Assembly: GCA_003135595.1 (NCBI GenBank) | Contig: PLCI01000149.1 | Location: 7,879 to 21,555 of the forward strand | DNA from: Acidimicrobiaceae bacterium | GTDB lineage: Bacteria > Actinomycetota > Acidimicrobiia > Acidimicrobiales > RAAP-2 | Direction of reading: 5' to 3' | DNA: 13,677 bases | In this document: positions 1 through 6,256 of the stretch, piece after piece | How positions within the stretch are numbered: the first letter of the stretch is position 1 | Layout: every line of letters begins with the position of its first letter | Translations under genes and position numbers: made by a program | The notes under the pieces: generated by a model | Seen by the model: only the letters and a program-made list of their open reading frames with translations | What the model was told of the DNA's origin: nothing | Database searches by the model: none

Positions 1-1308
1 GCGCCGAGGCCGTGGGTGCTCCAGGCGGCGCTCATCGTCCTCGCCCTCGGATTCGGTGCGACCTTGGCGCTCGCGGTGACGGCCACCACCTGGTCGCAGA
101 TTCGGGCGCCCGGCGGCATTGCGACCTTCATCGGCAGCCTCACGGGCCTCGCCGGGACGTACCTCGCCCTCGTCATGGTGCTCCTGGTCTCCCGCGTGCC
201 CGCCGTCGAGCGGGTGCTCGGCCAGGACGGCCTCCTGCGCTGGCACCGAAAGCTCGCACCGTGGCCGCTCTCGCTGATCGTGGCGCACGTGGTCTTCCTC
301 ACGGTGGGCTACGCCGAGGTCGCCAAGACCGGGGTGTGGCACGAGTTCGGCGTCCTCGTGAACTCGTTCCCCGACGTGCTGCTCGCGACGATCGGCTTCT
401 TCATCATGGTCGCCATCGGCATCATCTCGATTCGCGCCATCCGTCAACGGATCCCCCGCGAGCGCTGGTGGGCACTGCACCTCTTCATGTACCTGGCACT
501 CGCGATCTCATTCGCACACGTCATCGCGCTCGGCCCCTCCTTCGTCGGCCACCCACTCACGCAGATGCTGTGGAGCGCCCTCTGGGCCGCCACGGCTGGC
601 CTCGTCCTCGTGTATCGCATTGGCCTGCCCATCGTGCGCACGATGCGACACCGCCTGGTGGTCGTCGAGGTGCGCGAGGAGACCCCGGGCGTCGTCTCGG
701 TCGTGTGTCGTGGACAGAACCTCGAGCGTCTCGCGATCTCGGGCGGCCAGTTCTTCGAGTGGCGATTCCTGACCCGTGGCATGTGGTGGCAGGCCCACCC
801 GTTCTCGATCTCGGCGCTGCCGCGCCCGCCGCACCTCCGGCTCACGGTGAAGGTGGTTGGCGACTTCACCGCCGCAGTGTCGCGGCTGCGGCCCGGGACC
901 AAGATCGCCATCGAGGGCCCGTACGGCGCGTTCACGAGCCATCATCGCGACCGCGAGAAGGCGGCGCTCATTGCCGGGGGCGTCGGCGTCACGGCGGTCA
1001 GATCGCTCCTCGAGGACCTGCCCCGGGGCTGCGACCCGGTCGTCGTCCTGCGCGCATCTCGTCCCGAGGACCTGGTCTTCAGCGATGAGGTGGCAGAGCT
1101 CGTCCGCCAGCGCAAGGGGCGCGTCCACGAGCTCGTCGGCGCGAGGTCCCAGGTGAACATGCACGGCCTCATCGACCTCATCCCCGATCTGCGTCAGCGG
1201 GACGTCTACGTGGCGGGTCCCGAGCAGTTCGTGCTCGAGGTCTGCACGACGCTCAGGCGGCTCGGGGTCGCAGCCGACGCGACGCACGCCGAGGTGTACT
1301 CGCTGTGA
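1..1308 (+). CDS. Ferric reductase-like transmembrane flavocytochrome (NAD(P)H/FAD/two b haems), 5' end cut by window
   Basis: The frame is open to the window edge; the first possible start inside is GTG at 16, giving 430 residues, and numbering below uses it. Residues 1-205 hold about six hydrophobic segments. His77 and His91, and His155 and His168, give the H-x13-H and H-x12-H spacing of the NOX/ferric reductase family, which binds two stacked b haems. The rest is a ferredoxin-reductase-like module: FAD motif HPFSIS at 261-266, GPYGAF at 301-306, nucleotide-binding GGVGVT at 321-326, and a terminal VYVAGPEQF at 397-405. By family knowledge it moves electrons from cytosolic NAD(P)H across the membrane. 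The FMN_bind gene follows after 28 bases and apbE after that, so I infer the FMN protein is the acceptor rather than free iron. The true N-terminus may lie upstream of the window. Confident in family, less in electron acceptor. Confidence 0.9.
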   Translation, partial: APRPWVLQAALIVLALGFGATLALAVTATTWSQIRAPGGIATFIGSLTGLAGTYLALVMVLLVSRVPAVERVLGQDGLLRWHRKLAPWPLSLIVAHVVFLTVGYAEVAKTGVWHEFGVLVNSFPDVLLATIGFFIMVAIGIISIRAIRQRIPRERWWALHLFMYLALAISFAHVIALGPSFVGHPLTQMLWSALWAATAGLVLVYRIGLPIVRTMRHRLVVVEVREETPGVVSVVCRGQNLERLAISGGQFFEWRFLTRGMWWQAHPFSISALPRPPHLRLTVKVVGDFTAAVSRLRPGTKIAIEGPYGAFTSHHRDREKAALIAGGVGVTAVRSLLEDLPRGCDPVVVLRASRPEDLVFSDEVAELVRQRKGRVHELVGARSQVNMHGLIDLIPDLRQRDVYVAGPEQFVLEVCTTLRRLGVAADATHAEVYSL

Positions 1309-1325
1309 CGCGGGCATCCCGGCAC

Positions 1326-1332
1326 GAAAGGA
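1326..1332 (+). promoter_or_regulatory. Ribosome binding site of the FMN_bind gene
   Basis: GAAAGGA lies four bases before ATG 1337 and decides that start. A nearby ATG at 1332 runs straight into a stop (ATG ACA TGA), so it is not used for this protein. Confidence 0.6.
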
Positions 1333-1336
1333 TGAC

Positions 1337-1786
1337 ATGACCGGACGGCGATCGAGCCCCTTCAAGACGAGCCGTGTGCTCCTTGCCGCGACGTCCGCCG
1401 GCTTCGTCGTGGTCCTCTCGGTGCACGCGGTCATGCCAGGCCGCAAGGCGATTGCAGGATTCACGACGCCCCCGTCGACCACTCCCACGTCGACGCCCCC
1501 ATCGGGAGCGACGCGCAGCGCGATAGGCGCGAGCGAGCAGTTCGGCTACGGGACGATCTCGGTGAAGGTGACGGTACAGGGCACGCACATCACCGCGGTC
1601 TCCGTCGCGAGTTTCCAGCCGCTTGAGTCGTACTCGCAGCAACTGACGGATTACGCGGTGCCCTATCTGACGAGCGAGGCGATGTCCGCACAGAGCGCGA
1701 ACATCCAGGGTGTGTCGGGTGCGAGCTACTCGAGTGCCGGATTCGCCCAGTCGCTCCAGTCGGCGCTGGGCCAGCTGGGCCTCTGA
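1337..1786 (+). CDS. Membrane-anchored FMN-binding (FMN_bind) domain protein
   Basis: The 149-residue protein has a basic N-terminus, one hydrophobic segment (about 13-33), a Pro/Thr/Ser-rich linker (about 44-57) and one small FMN_bind domain (about 62-149). The flavinylation motif is SGAS at 127-130 within the VSGASYSSAGF stretch, so Ser130 is the expected acceptor. In the family the motif is D-x-x-[ST]-G-A-[TS]; here Gln124 replaces the usual Asp and Ser the more common Thr. The positive-inside rule puts the domain outside the membrane. It sits between the reductase and apbE, and its stop overlaps the apbE start (ATGA at 1786), so I infer it is the covalently flavinylated electron carrier of the cassette. 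The N-terminal RRSSPFK resembles an imperfect twin-arginine signal. The domain call is secure; covalent FMN is an inference. Confidence 0.85.
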   Translation: MTGRRSSPFKTSRVLLAATSAGFVVVLSVHAVMPGRKAIAGFTTPPSTTPTSTPPSGATRSAIGASEQFGYGTISVKVTVQGTHITAVSVASFQPLESYSQQLTDYAVPYLTSEAMSAQSANIQGVSGASYSSAGFAQSLQSALGQLGL

Positions 1787-2583
1787 TGACCACGTCGGGG
1801 ATCGGCGTCAAGAGCCAGGGGGCTCGACCGAGGGTGCACCTCGAAGAAGAGGTCATGGGCACGGTCGTGACCTTTGACATCTACGACGACGCCGGGGTCG
1901 CGCCGACCCTGCTCGCCCAGCACCTGGAGATGGCGCGCACGAGCCTGCACGACGCCGATCGGGTCTTCTCCACGTGGCGTGAGGCGAGCCCGATCAATCG
2001 GCTACGACGTGGTGAGCTCGGCCTGCGCGAGATGCCAACGGACGTCACCGACGTGCTCGCCAGCTGCATGGTGGCGCGCAGCCTGTCCGGAGGATGGTTC
2101 GACCCGTGGTCGATGCCCGGCGGCATCGATCCGACTGGGTACGTGAAAGGCTGGGCAACCCAGCGCGCCCTCGAGATACTCCTGCGATCTGGGGTGCGCA
2201 GCGCGATCGTGAACGCCGCTGGCGACATCGCGTGCGCCGGGGACCTCGGCATCGGCACGCCGTTCCGTGTCGGCATCGTGAATCCCCGGTCGCCCCGCGA
2301 GCTCGCCTGTGTGGTGACGCTGCGGGGCGCGATCGCGACATCCGGGGTCTACGAGCGTGGGCCGCACCTGATCGACCCGCACACCCGTCGCGCGGGGACC
2401 CGCGTCGAGTCAGCAAGCGTCACCGGTCCAGACCTCGGGCTGGCCGACGCGCTTGCGACGGCGCTCTGCGTGGGGGGCGCCGACGTACTCGAGCGAATCG
2501 AGGGCATCGAGGGCTACGAGGCACTCACGATTGGCAGTGACGGTACGCAGGCGCAGACCAGCTCCTTTCCCCTCGCCGAGTGA
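1786..2583 (+). CDS. apbE: FAD:protein FMN transferase (ApbE family)
   Basis: ApbE enzymes take FMN from FAD and attach it through phosphate to Thr/Ser of FMN_bind domains, using Mg2+. The 265-residue protein has the family landmarks in order: MGT (24-26), FSTW...SPINRL (61-73), DPTGYVKGWA (115-124), NAAGDI (143-148, where NAGGDI is usual), ATSGVYERG (184-192), HLIDP (194-198) and the metal-site ADALATA (220-226). The ATG overlaps the stop of the FMN_bind gene by one base, so the two are translationally coupled and the upstream protein is the likely substrate. It is shorter than Gram-negative ApbE and shows no signal peptide or lipobox, which is odd if its substrate domain is outside the cell. 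A hairpin 19 bases after the stop probably ends the operon. Confidence 0.9.
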   Translation: MTTSGIGVKSQGARPRVHLEEEVMGTVVTFDIYDDAGVAPTLLAQHLEMARTSLHDADRVFSTWREASPINRLRRGELGLREMPTDVTDVLASCMVARSLSGGWFDPWSMPGGIDPTGYVKGWATQRALEILLRSGVRSAIVNAAGDIACAGDLGIGTPFRVGIVNPRSPRELACVVTLRGAIATSGVYERGPHLIDPHTRRAGTRVESASVTGPDLGLADALATALCVGGADVLERIEGIEGYEALTIGSDGTQAQTSSFPLAE

Positions 2584-2601
2584 CGGCGCTCGGCGCGACG
2601 A

Positions 2602-2627
2602 GCCATGACCGCCCCTCGGTGCATGGC
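2602..2627 (+). terminator. Hairpin after apbE, probable transcription terminator
   Basis: GCCATGACCG (2602-2611) pairs with CGGT-G-CATGGC (2617-2627), giving ten base pairs with one bulged G and a CCCCT loop. It starts 19 bases after the apbE stop. No T-run follows, so it is not a textbook Rho-independent terminator; U-less hairpins have been proposed to terminate in actinobacteria. It could also only stabilise the mRNA end. Confidence 0.45.
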
Positions 2628-2914
2628 CGGTCCCGCGGGCGATCCGGCTGAAGCGGCGAACCCCGACGTGTCGGCGCCCGATCCTGCGCACCGACACGGA
2701 CTGACGCGCTATCGCCCGTCCTCGGCGGCATCGTGCCGTCATGCGCGTTCGCAGCTGGTATCGATGGGCTGATTGATCGTCCGTTGTGGGCTCGTTGCGG
2801 CCAGGGAGAGCCGCTGTCGTCATGCTGTTCCACTCGAACGATGACACAACGGCTTAAGGGGCTGCCTTGACGCTCTCCACACTCCAGAGGGACACGGCCG
2901 GGAACGACGCGGCG

Positions 2915-2936
2915 AACCCGGTTCGGGCAACCCGGT
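2915..2936 (+). repeat. Direct repeat AACCCGGT, two copies 14 bases apart
   Basis: AACCCGGT occurs at 2915-2922 and 2929-2936 with six bases between. Part can also fold as CCCG-GTT-CGGG (2917-2927). The copies lie 64-85 bases before the response regulator start, a plausible place for an activator site, but in such GC-rich sequence chance is a real alternative. Confidence 0.25.
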
Positions 2937-2999
2937 CCTGCTTGATGCCGTTCGATGGCTGGGGCTTGGCCCTGTTCGAACTCGTGACGAGCGGCTGAC

Positions 3000-3962
3000 A
3001 TGCGCATCCTTATCGCCGACGACGACGCGACCAGTCTCGTGAAACTCGAGGCGATCGCCACGAGGCTTGGGCATGAGTGCGTCACCGCGACGGACGGGTC
3101 CGACGCGTGGGATCTCCTGTCAACGTCGAGTGTCGACGTCTTGCTCATCGACTTGACGATGCCCGGCTTCGATGGCCCGGGGCTCTGCCGGCGGGTGCGT
3201 CAGGAACTGAGTGATCGGTACGTCTACGTCGTGTTCATCACCGTGCTCGGGAACCATGAGCAGGCCCTCGAGGCCATGAGTGCGGGCGCCGATGACTACC
3301 TCGCGAAGCCGTTGGATCCATTGTCGGTGCGGACCCGGCTCATCGCCGCGGAACGCGTCACTGAGCTGCACCGTCAGCTCGTCGAGGTCCAGGCGAAGCT
3401 GGTGCAAGCCACGGCCGACGCCACCGAGCGCTCCCTCACCGACGCGCTGACGGGGCTCAGCAACCGGCGGCGCATGGAAGAGGACCTGGCGAACATGCAT
3501 GCGCGGGCGCAACGCCTCATGCGCACCTACGGCGTCGCGCTCTTCGACCTAGATCACTTCAAGTCGTACAACGACCACTACGGCCACCTCAGCGGCGACG
3601 AGATCCTTCGCCGGGTCGCGCACCGTTTCGTCAATGACGTGCGGGCAGGCGAGCGCGTCTACCGGTGCGGCGGGGAGGAGTTCCTGCTCCTCATGGACGA
3701 CTGCACGCCCTCGGGTGCGCTCGTCGCTGCCGAGCGGCTGCGGGTCGCGATCGCGGACCTTGCGATCCCGCACGAGTCACGTCCCGATGCGGCGTACTCG
3801 GTGACGCTGAGCGGCGGCGTCGCCTGCTGGGATCCCCTGTCTGGGTTGACGGTCGCCGAGCTGCTCGAGCAGGCGGGCCAGTCGCTATTCGAGGCGAAGT
3901 CCGCGGGACGAAACCGCATCTGCTCGGCGAGCGACTCTTTCTCGATCGCCCAGAGGGACTGA
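3000..3962 (+). CDS. PleD-like response regulator with diguanylate cyclase (GGDEF) output
   Basis: The 320-residue cytosolic protein opens with a receiver domain (1-115): acidic pocket Asp7-Asp8, phospho-acceptor Asp51, Thr81 and Lys103. A helical, probably coiled-coil linker (about 117-145) leads to the GGDEF domain, which starts at LTDALTGLSNRR (146-157), carries FDLDHFKSYND (182-192) and the active site GGEEF (224-228). It should make c-di-GMP from two GTP when phosphorylation drives dimerisation. The inhibitory I-site position reads R-A-G-E (215-218), five residues before GGEEF, where RxxD is canonical. No histidine kinase or c-di-GMP phosphodiesterase lies in the window, so the signal is unknown. 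ATG 3000 is fixed by the immediate MRILIADDD; I see no strong Shine-Dalgarno sequence. The gene looks intact. Confidence 0.93.
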   Translation: MRILIADDDATSLVKLEAIATRLGHECVTATDGSDAWDLLSTSSVDVLLIDLTMPGFDGPGLCRRVRQELSDRYVYVVFITVLGNHEQALEAMSAGADDYLAKPLDPLSVRTRLIAAERVTELHRQLVEVQAKLVQATADATERSLTDALTGLSNRRRMEEDLANMHARAQRLMRTYGVALFDLDHFKSYNDHYGHLSGDEILRRVAHRFVNDVRAGERVYRCGGEEFLLLMDDCTPSGALVAAERLRVAIADLAIPHESRPDAAYSVTLSGGVACWDPLSGLTVAELLEQAGQSLFEAKSAGRNRICSASDSFSIAQRD

Positions 3963-3982
3963 CCGATCGGTCGCTCCGGAGC
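3961..3982. repeat. Two adjacent palindromes between convergent genes
   Basis: GACCGATCGGTC (3961-3972) and GCTCCGGAGC (3973-3982) are perfect palindromes placed back to back, the first overlapping the stop codon of the response regulator gene. They lie in the 46-base gap before the convergent dehydrogenase gene. A bidirectional transcription end is possible, but each hairpin would have only a short stem. Confidence 0.3.
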
Positions 3983-4008
3983 CGCGTTCGGACCAGCCGC
4001 GCGTGCGC

Positions 4009-4887
4009 CTACGAGATCCAGCTCGTTCCCGTGAGCTCCTCGGAGCGCGTCCAGAGCGCGCGAGCGGTCGCTGCGTCGTGGGAGCGCCTGCTCGACGACA
4101 CCACCCGTGGATAGCCGCGCTGCTCGAAAGGACGGCCATCCGGGCCGGAGTAGGCACCATTGGCGATGTCGGGCACCGTCGCTGCAAACAGCGCGGGAAG
4201 CGCACCCATCTGTGCGCTCTGCGCGAAGAACCGATTGCCGACCTTCATCAGCTCGTCCTGGAACGAGTCGGTGTGCGCCTGCAGGTCAGTGGCTGCGTAA
4301 CCGGGGTGAGCGGCCACCGCCCGGCGACCCGAGTCCGAGTCTGCGAAGCGTCGGGCGAGCTCGTAGGTGAACAGGAGATTCGCGAGCTTCGACTGGGCGT
4401 AGGCACCCCAGCGTCGGTAGCGACGACGCTCCCAGTTGAGGTCGTTCACGTCGACATGGCCCGTTCGATGCATCTGGCTCGACATCGTCACGACGCGATC
4501 GGCGATCCGATCCAACAGCAGGCAGGTCAGGGCGAAGTGGCCGAGGTGGTTCGTCCCGATCTGCAGCTCGAAGCCGTCCGCGGTCGCACGCCTCGGCGTC
4601 GCCATGACGCCCGCGTTGTTGATCAGAACGTCGATCTCGTCGAGATCAGCCGCGAACGAACGCACCGAGCGCAGGTCCGCGAGGTCGAGGTGGCGAACCT
4701 CGACGTGGGGCCCCAACCCCGAGGCGACGCGCGCGCCCTTCGCCTCGTCACGGCACGCCATCACGACGCGCGCCCCCGCTCGCGCGAGGTCGCCTGCGAT
4801 CACCGCGCCGAGCCCGCTGCTCGCACCGGTCACGACGTAGGTCCGGCGCTGCTGGTCGCCGAGGTGCGCTGCGGTCCACCTCGTCAT
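4009..4887 (-). CDS. Short-chain dehydrogenase/reductase (retinol dehydrogenase-like)
   Basis: The 292-residue Rossmann-fold oxidoreductase shows the classical SDR landmarks: cofactor loop TGASSGLG (20-27), Arg46 in CRDEAKG, which favours NADP(H), Asp68 at the adenine pocket, NNAG (90-93), Asn113, catalytic Ser136/137 and YxxxK (Tyr163, Lys167). The NHLGHF stretch and the overall length match the retinol-dehydrogenase/WW-oxidoreductase-like group common in actinobacteria. The substrate cannot be read from the sequence. It starts 51 bases after the stop of the membrane protein gene on the same strand, so it may be the last gene of the padR operon or have its own promoter (a TAGCGT hexamer stands just before the start). 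Family secure, role unknown. Confidence 0.9.
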   Translation of the reverse strand: MTRWTAAHLGDQQRRTYVVTGASSGLGAVIAGDLARAGARVVMACRDEAKGARVASGLGPHVEVRHLDLADLRSVRSFAADLDEIDVLINNAGVMATPRRATADGFELQIGTNHLGHFALTCLLLDRIADRVVTMSSQMHRTGHVDVNDLNWERRRYRRWGAYAQSKLANLLFTYELARRFADSDSGRRAVAAHPGYAATDLQAHTDSFQDELMKVGNRFFAQSAQMGALPALFAATVPDIANGAYSGPDGRPFEQRGYPRVVSSSRRSHDAATARALWTRSEELTGTSWIS

Positions 4888-4938
4888 CGATCCGACGCTA
4901 CCTGTGGCCTGGCGTCGCTCCGATGGTCGCTCGGTCGT

Positions 4939-5871
4939 TCAGCGTGTCCGAATGCCGGATCGGGCGGCGCTCACGAGGCGCGTCGCACCGAGCAGCGCGA
5001 TCACCGCCGCGACGACCGCCACCGCCGCCTCGCCGGCGAGGGGCCACGCCCATGGCGACGCGGGGGTACCGAGCTGGTTGCTCCCGAGCACCCATGGTGC
5101 GGTACGCGCGACGGCGATCCACCACACGAGGATCGCGCCGGCAATCGCCACCGTGCAGACGACGAGGACGCTGGCCCCGATCCCCACGGCGCGCACGAGC
5201 CGCGGAGACATGTCCACGTGCCGCTCGACGGCAACCGCAGCGATCGTCCACGCCACGACCATCGCGACGACGAGCAGCGCCCATGAGATGAATGCGCCCG
5301 AGTAGACGAGCGAGGCCCCGTTGCGCTGCGCATTCGTCAGATGGTGCGCCCATGCCGCCAGTCCCGCGGTCGAGGCGACGGCCACGACTGTCAGCCCGCA
5401 CGCGGCGAGCACGGGCCGGCGCGCGAGGCGCCAGCGCCCCGCTGCCAGCGCGCCGCGGAGGCTCGGCAGGGCCGTCGCCACCACGCCGAGCACCGCGAGG
5501 GCGCCGAGCACCGCGAGCACCACGACGATCCCGTACATCAGGTCCGGCACGAACCGGTCTCGAACCGACACGCCCACCTGCCAGTGCTCGGTGAACTTCG
5601 CGAATCCGCAGCCCGCGACGACGAGCGCTGCCCACGCGACAAGGATCACGCGCGCGCCCGCACGCACCCGATCAGCCGGCGGTCGGTCGCGCCCCACGAG
5701 CGCGTGCTCGCGAAGCCGCTCCTTCAACCCGGCCAGCTGCAGCGAGCGACGGAGCGAACGCGATGGTGCGTGTCCCTCCGAGACGTCCTCGACCATGGCG
5801 AGCAGCTCGGAGCCATAGCGTTCGCGCCACCGCGCCGGGTACCACCGCAAGATGCCTCGATCGCCGTTCAT
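4939..5871 (-). CDS. Six-helix membrane protein coupled to padR
   Basis: I recognise the architecture but not a function. The 310-residue protein begins with a cytosolic segment bearing WYPARWRERYGSELLAM (10-26), a motif often seen at the N-terminus of actinobacterial membrane proteins encoded next to padR genes. A charged region follows to about 74, then six hydrophobic segments (about 75-93, 112-136, 153-175, 193-215, 229-255 and 277-300). The ATG overlaps the padR stop by four bases (ATGA, 5868-5871), so the two are translationally coupled, and this protein is likely a target of PadR control. No transporter ATPase or catalytic motif is visible. It could be a permease, an envelope-stress sensor or a membrane partner of PadR; the sequence does not decide. 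Confidence 0.85.
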   Translation of the reverse strand: MNGDRGILRWYPARWRERYGSELLAMVEDVSEGHAPSRSLRRSLQLAGLKERLREHALVGRDRPPADRVRAGARVILVAWAALVVAGCGFAKFTEHWQVGVSVRDRFVPDLMYGIVVVLAVLGALAVLGVVATALPSLRGALAAGRWRLARRPVLAACGLTVVAVASTAGLAAWAHHLTNAQRNGASLVYSGAFISWALLVVAMVVAWTIAAVAVERHVDMSPRLVRAVGIGASVLVVCTVAIAGAILVWWIAVARTAPWVLGSNQLGTPASPWAWPLAGEAAVAVVAAVIALLGATRLVSAARSGIRTR

Positions 5872-6197
5872 GTCGGCCGCAGGTCGATGGCGCCTAGGCC
5901 CAGCCTGGTGCTGCCGGTCGCGACGACGCGGGCCATGCTCTGCATCGCGGCTGCCAGCTCGGCTCGTCCCGCAGCCGTGATCTCGTAGGGGCGACGGCGA
6001 TCGTCGGCAGGCAGCGGCGCGATGAGGCCTCGCTCCTCGAGCCGCGTGATCGCGCCATAGAGCGAGCCTGGACCGAGATGCACGCCGGCGAACTGCTCGA
6101 TGTCCCGGGCAAGCGCGTGCCCGTGCTTGGCCCCGGCGGCGAGGCTCGTGAGCACCAGCACCGTCGGCTCGTTGTTGCGGCCCCGCTTCTCCGTCAT
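5868..6197 (-). CDS. PadR-family transcriptional regulator
   Basis: The 109-residue protein is a short PadR winged-helix repressor: recognition region GPGSLYGAITRLEERGLI (about 42-59), then the wing DDRRRPYEITAAGRAEL (about 65-81) and a C-terminal dimerisation helix. PadR proteins usually repress their own operon and are released by a small ligand. It heads a run with the membrane protein (4-base overlap) and perhaps the dehydrogenase. Upstream is a perfect 17-base dyad inside a promoter-like sequence (separate entry), fitting autorepression. There is no Shine-Dalgarno sequence before the ATG and the -10-like box ends six bases before it, which suggests a leaderless mRNA. Family assignment is secure; the ligand is unknown. 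Confidence 0.92.
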   Translation of the reverse strand: MTEKRGRNNEPTVLVLTSLAAGAKHGHALARDIEQFAGVHLGPGSLYGAITRLEERGLIAPLPADDRRRPYEITAAGRAELAAAMQSMARVVATGSTRLGLGAIDLRPT

Positions 6198-6232
6198 GCG
6201 AGCATGCTACTACGTCGTACGTAGTTACGCAA
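6198..6232 (-). promoter_or_regulatory. padR promoter with embedded palindromic operator
   Basis: On the minus strand TTGCGT (6232-6227) and TAGCAT (6209-6204) are spaced by exactly 17 bases, as for -35 and -10 boxes. The -10 ends six bases before the padR ATG at 6197, placing the transcript start on the start codon. The spacer is filled by the perfect dyad ACTACGT-CGT-ACGTAGT (6209-6225); a further half-site-like ACGTAG lies at 6234-6239. The box matches are modest, but the dyad is exact and is the most AT-rich piece nearby. Confidence 0.65.
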
Positions 6233-6256
6233 GACGTAGCAAACCCGTCTGGCGAC

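Larger units (their letters stand above)
2584..2999. other. Intergenic region between apbE and the response regulator gene
   Basis: About 416 bases without a credible gene. It holds the hairpin at 2602-2627 and a pair of direct repeats at 2915-2936. A -35-like TTGACG occurs at 2867-2872, but no good -10 stands at the right distance. I found no RNA gene and no c-di-GMP riboswitch-like core by eye. The promoter of the response regulator gene should lie here but I cannot place it. Confidence 0.5.

Noticed and set aside
12..1088. Plus-strand open frame of 358 codons in another frame over the reductase
   Set aside because: Arg/Pro/His-rich and without motifs, while the overlapping frame carries haem, FAD and NAD(P)H signatures.
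2605..2772. Small 55-residue open frame in the apbE-response regulator gap
   Set aside because: Its ATG lies in the terminator-like hairpin, there is no ribosome binding site, and the translation resembles nothing I know.
2867..2895. TTGACG as the -35 of the response regulator promoter
   Set aside because: No AT-rich -10 at 16-18 bases downstream; the match alone is not evidence.
2584..2999. Possible c-di-GMP riboswitch upstream of the diguanylate cyclase gene
   Set aside because: I could not find the conserved GEMM-type core or its helices by eye; a covariance-model search would be decisive.
4003..5286. Long plus-strand open frame of 427 codons opposite the dehydrogenase and membrane protein genes
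   Set aside because: It is Arg/His/Asp-rich with no recognisable motif and mirrors two well-supported minus-strand genes; such antisense frames are expected in high-GC coding DNA.
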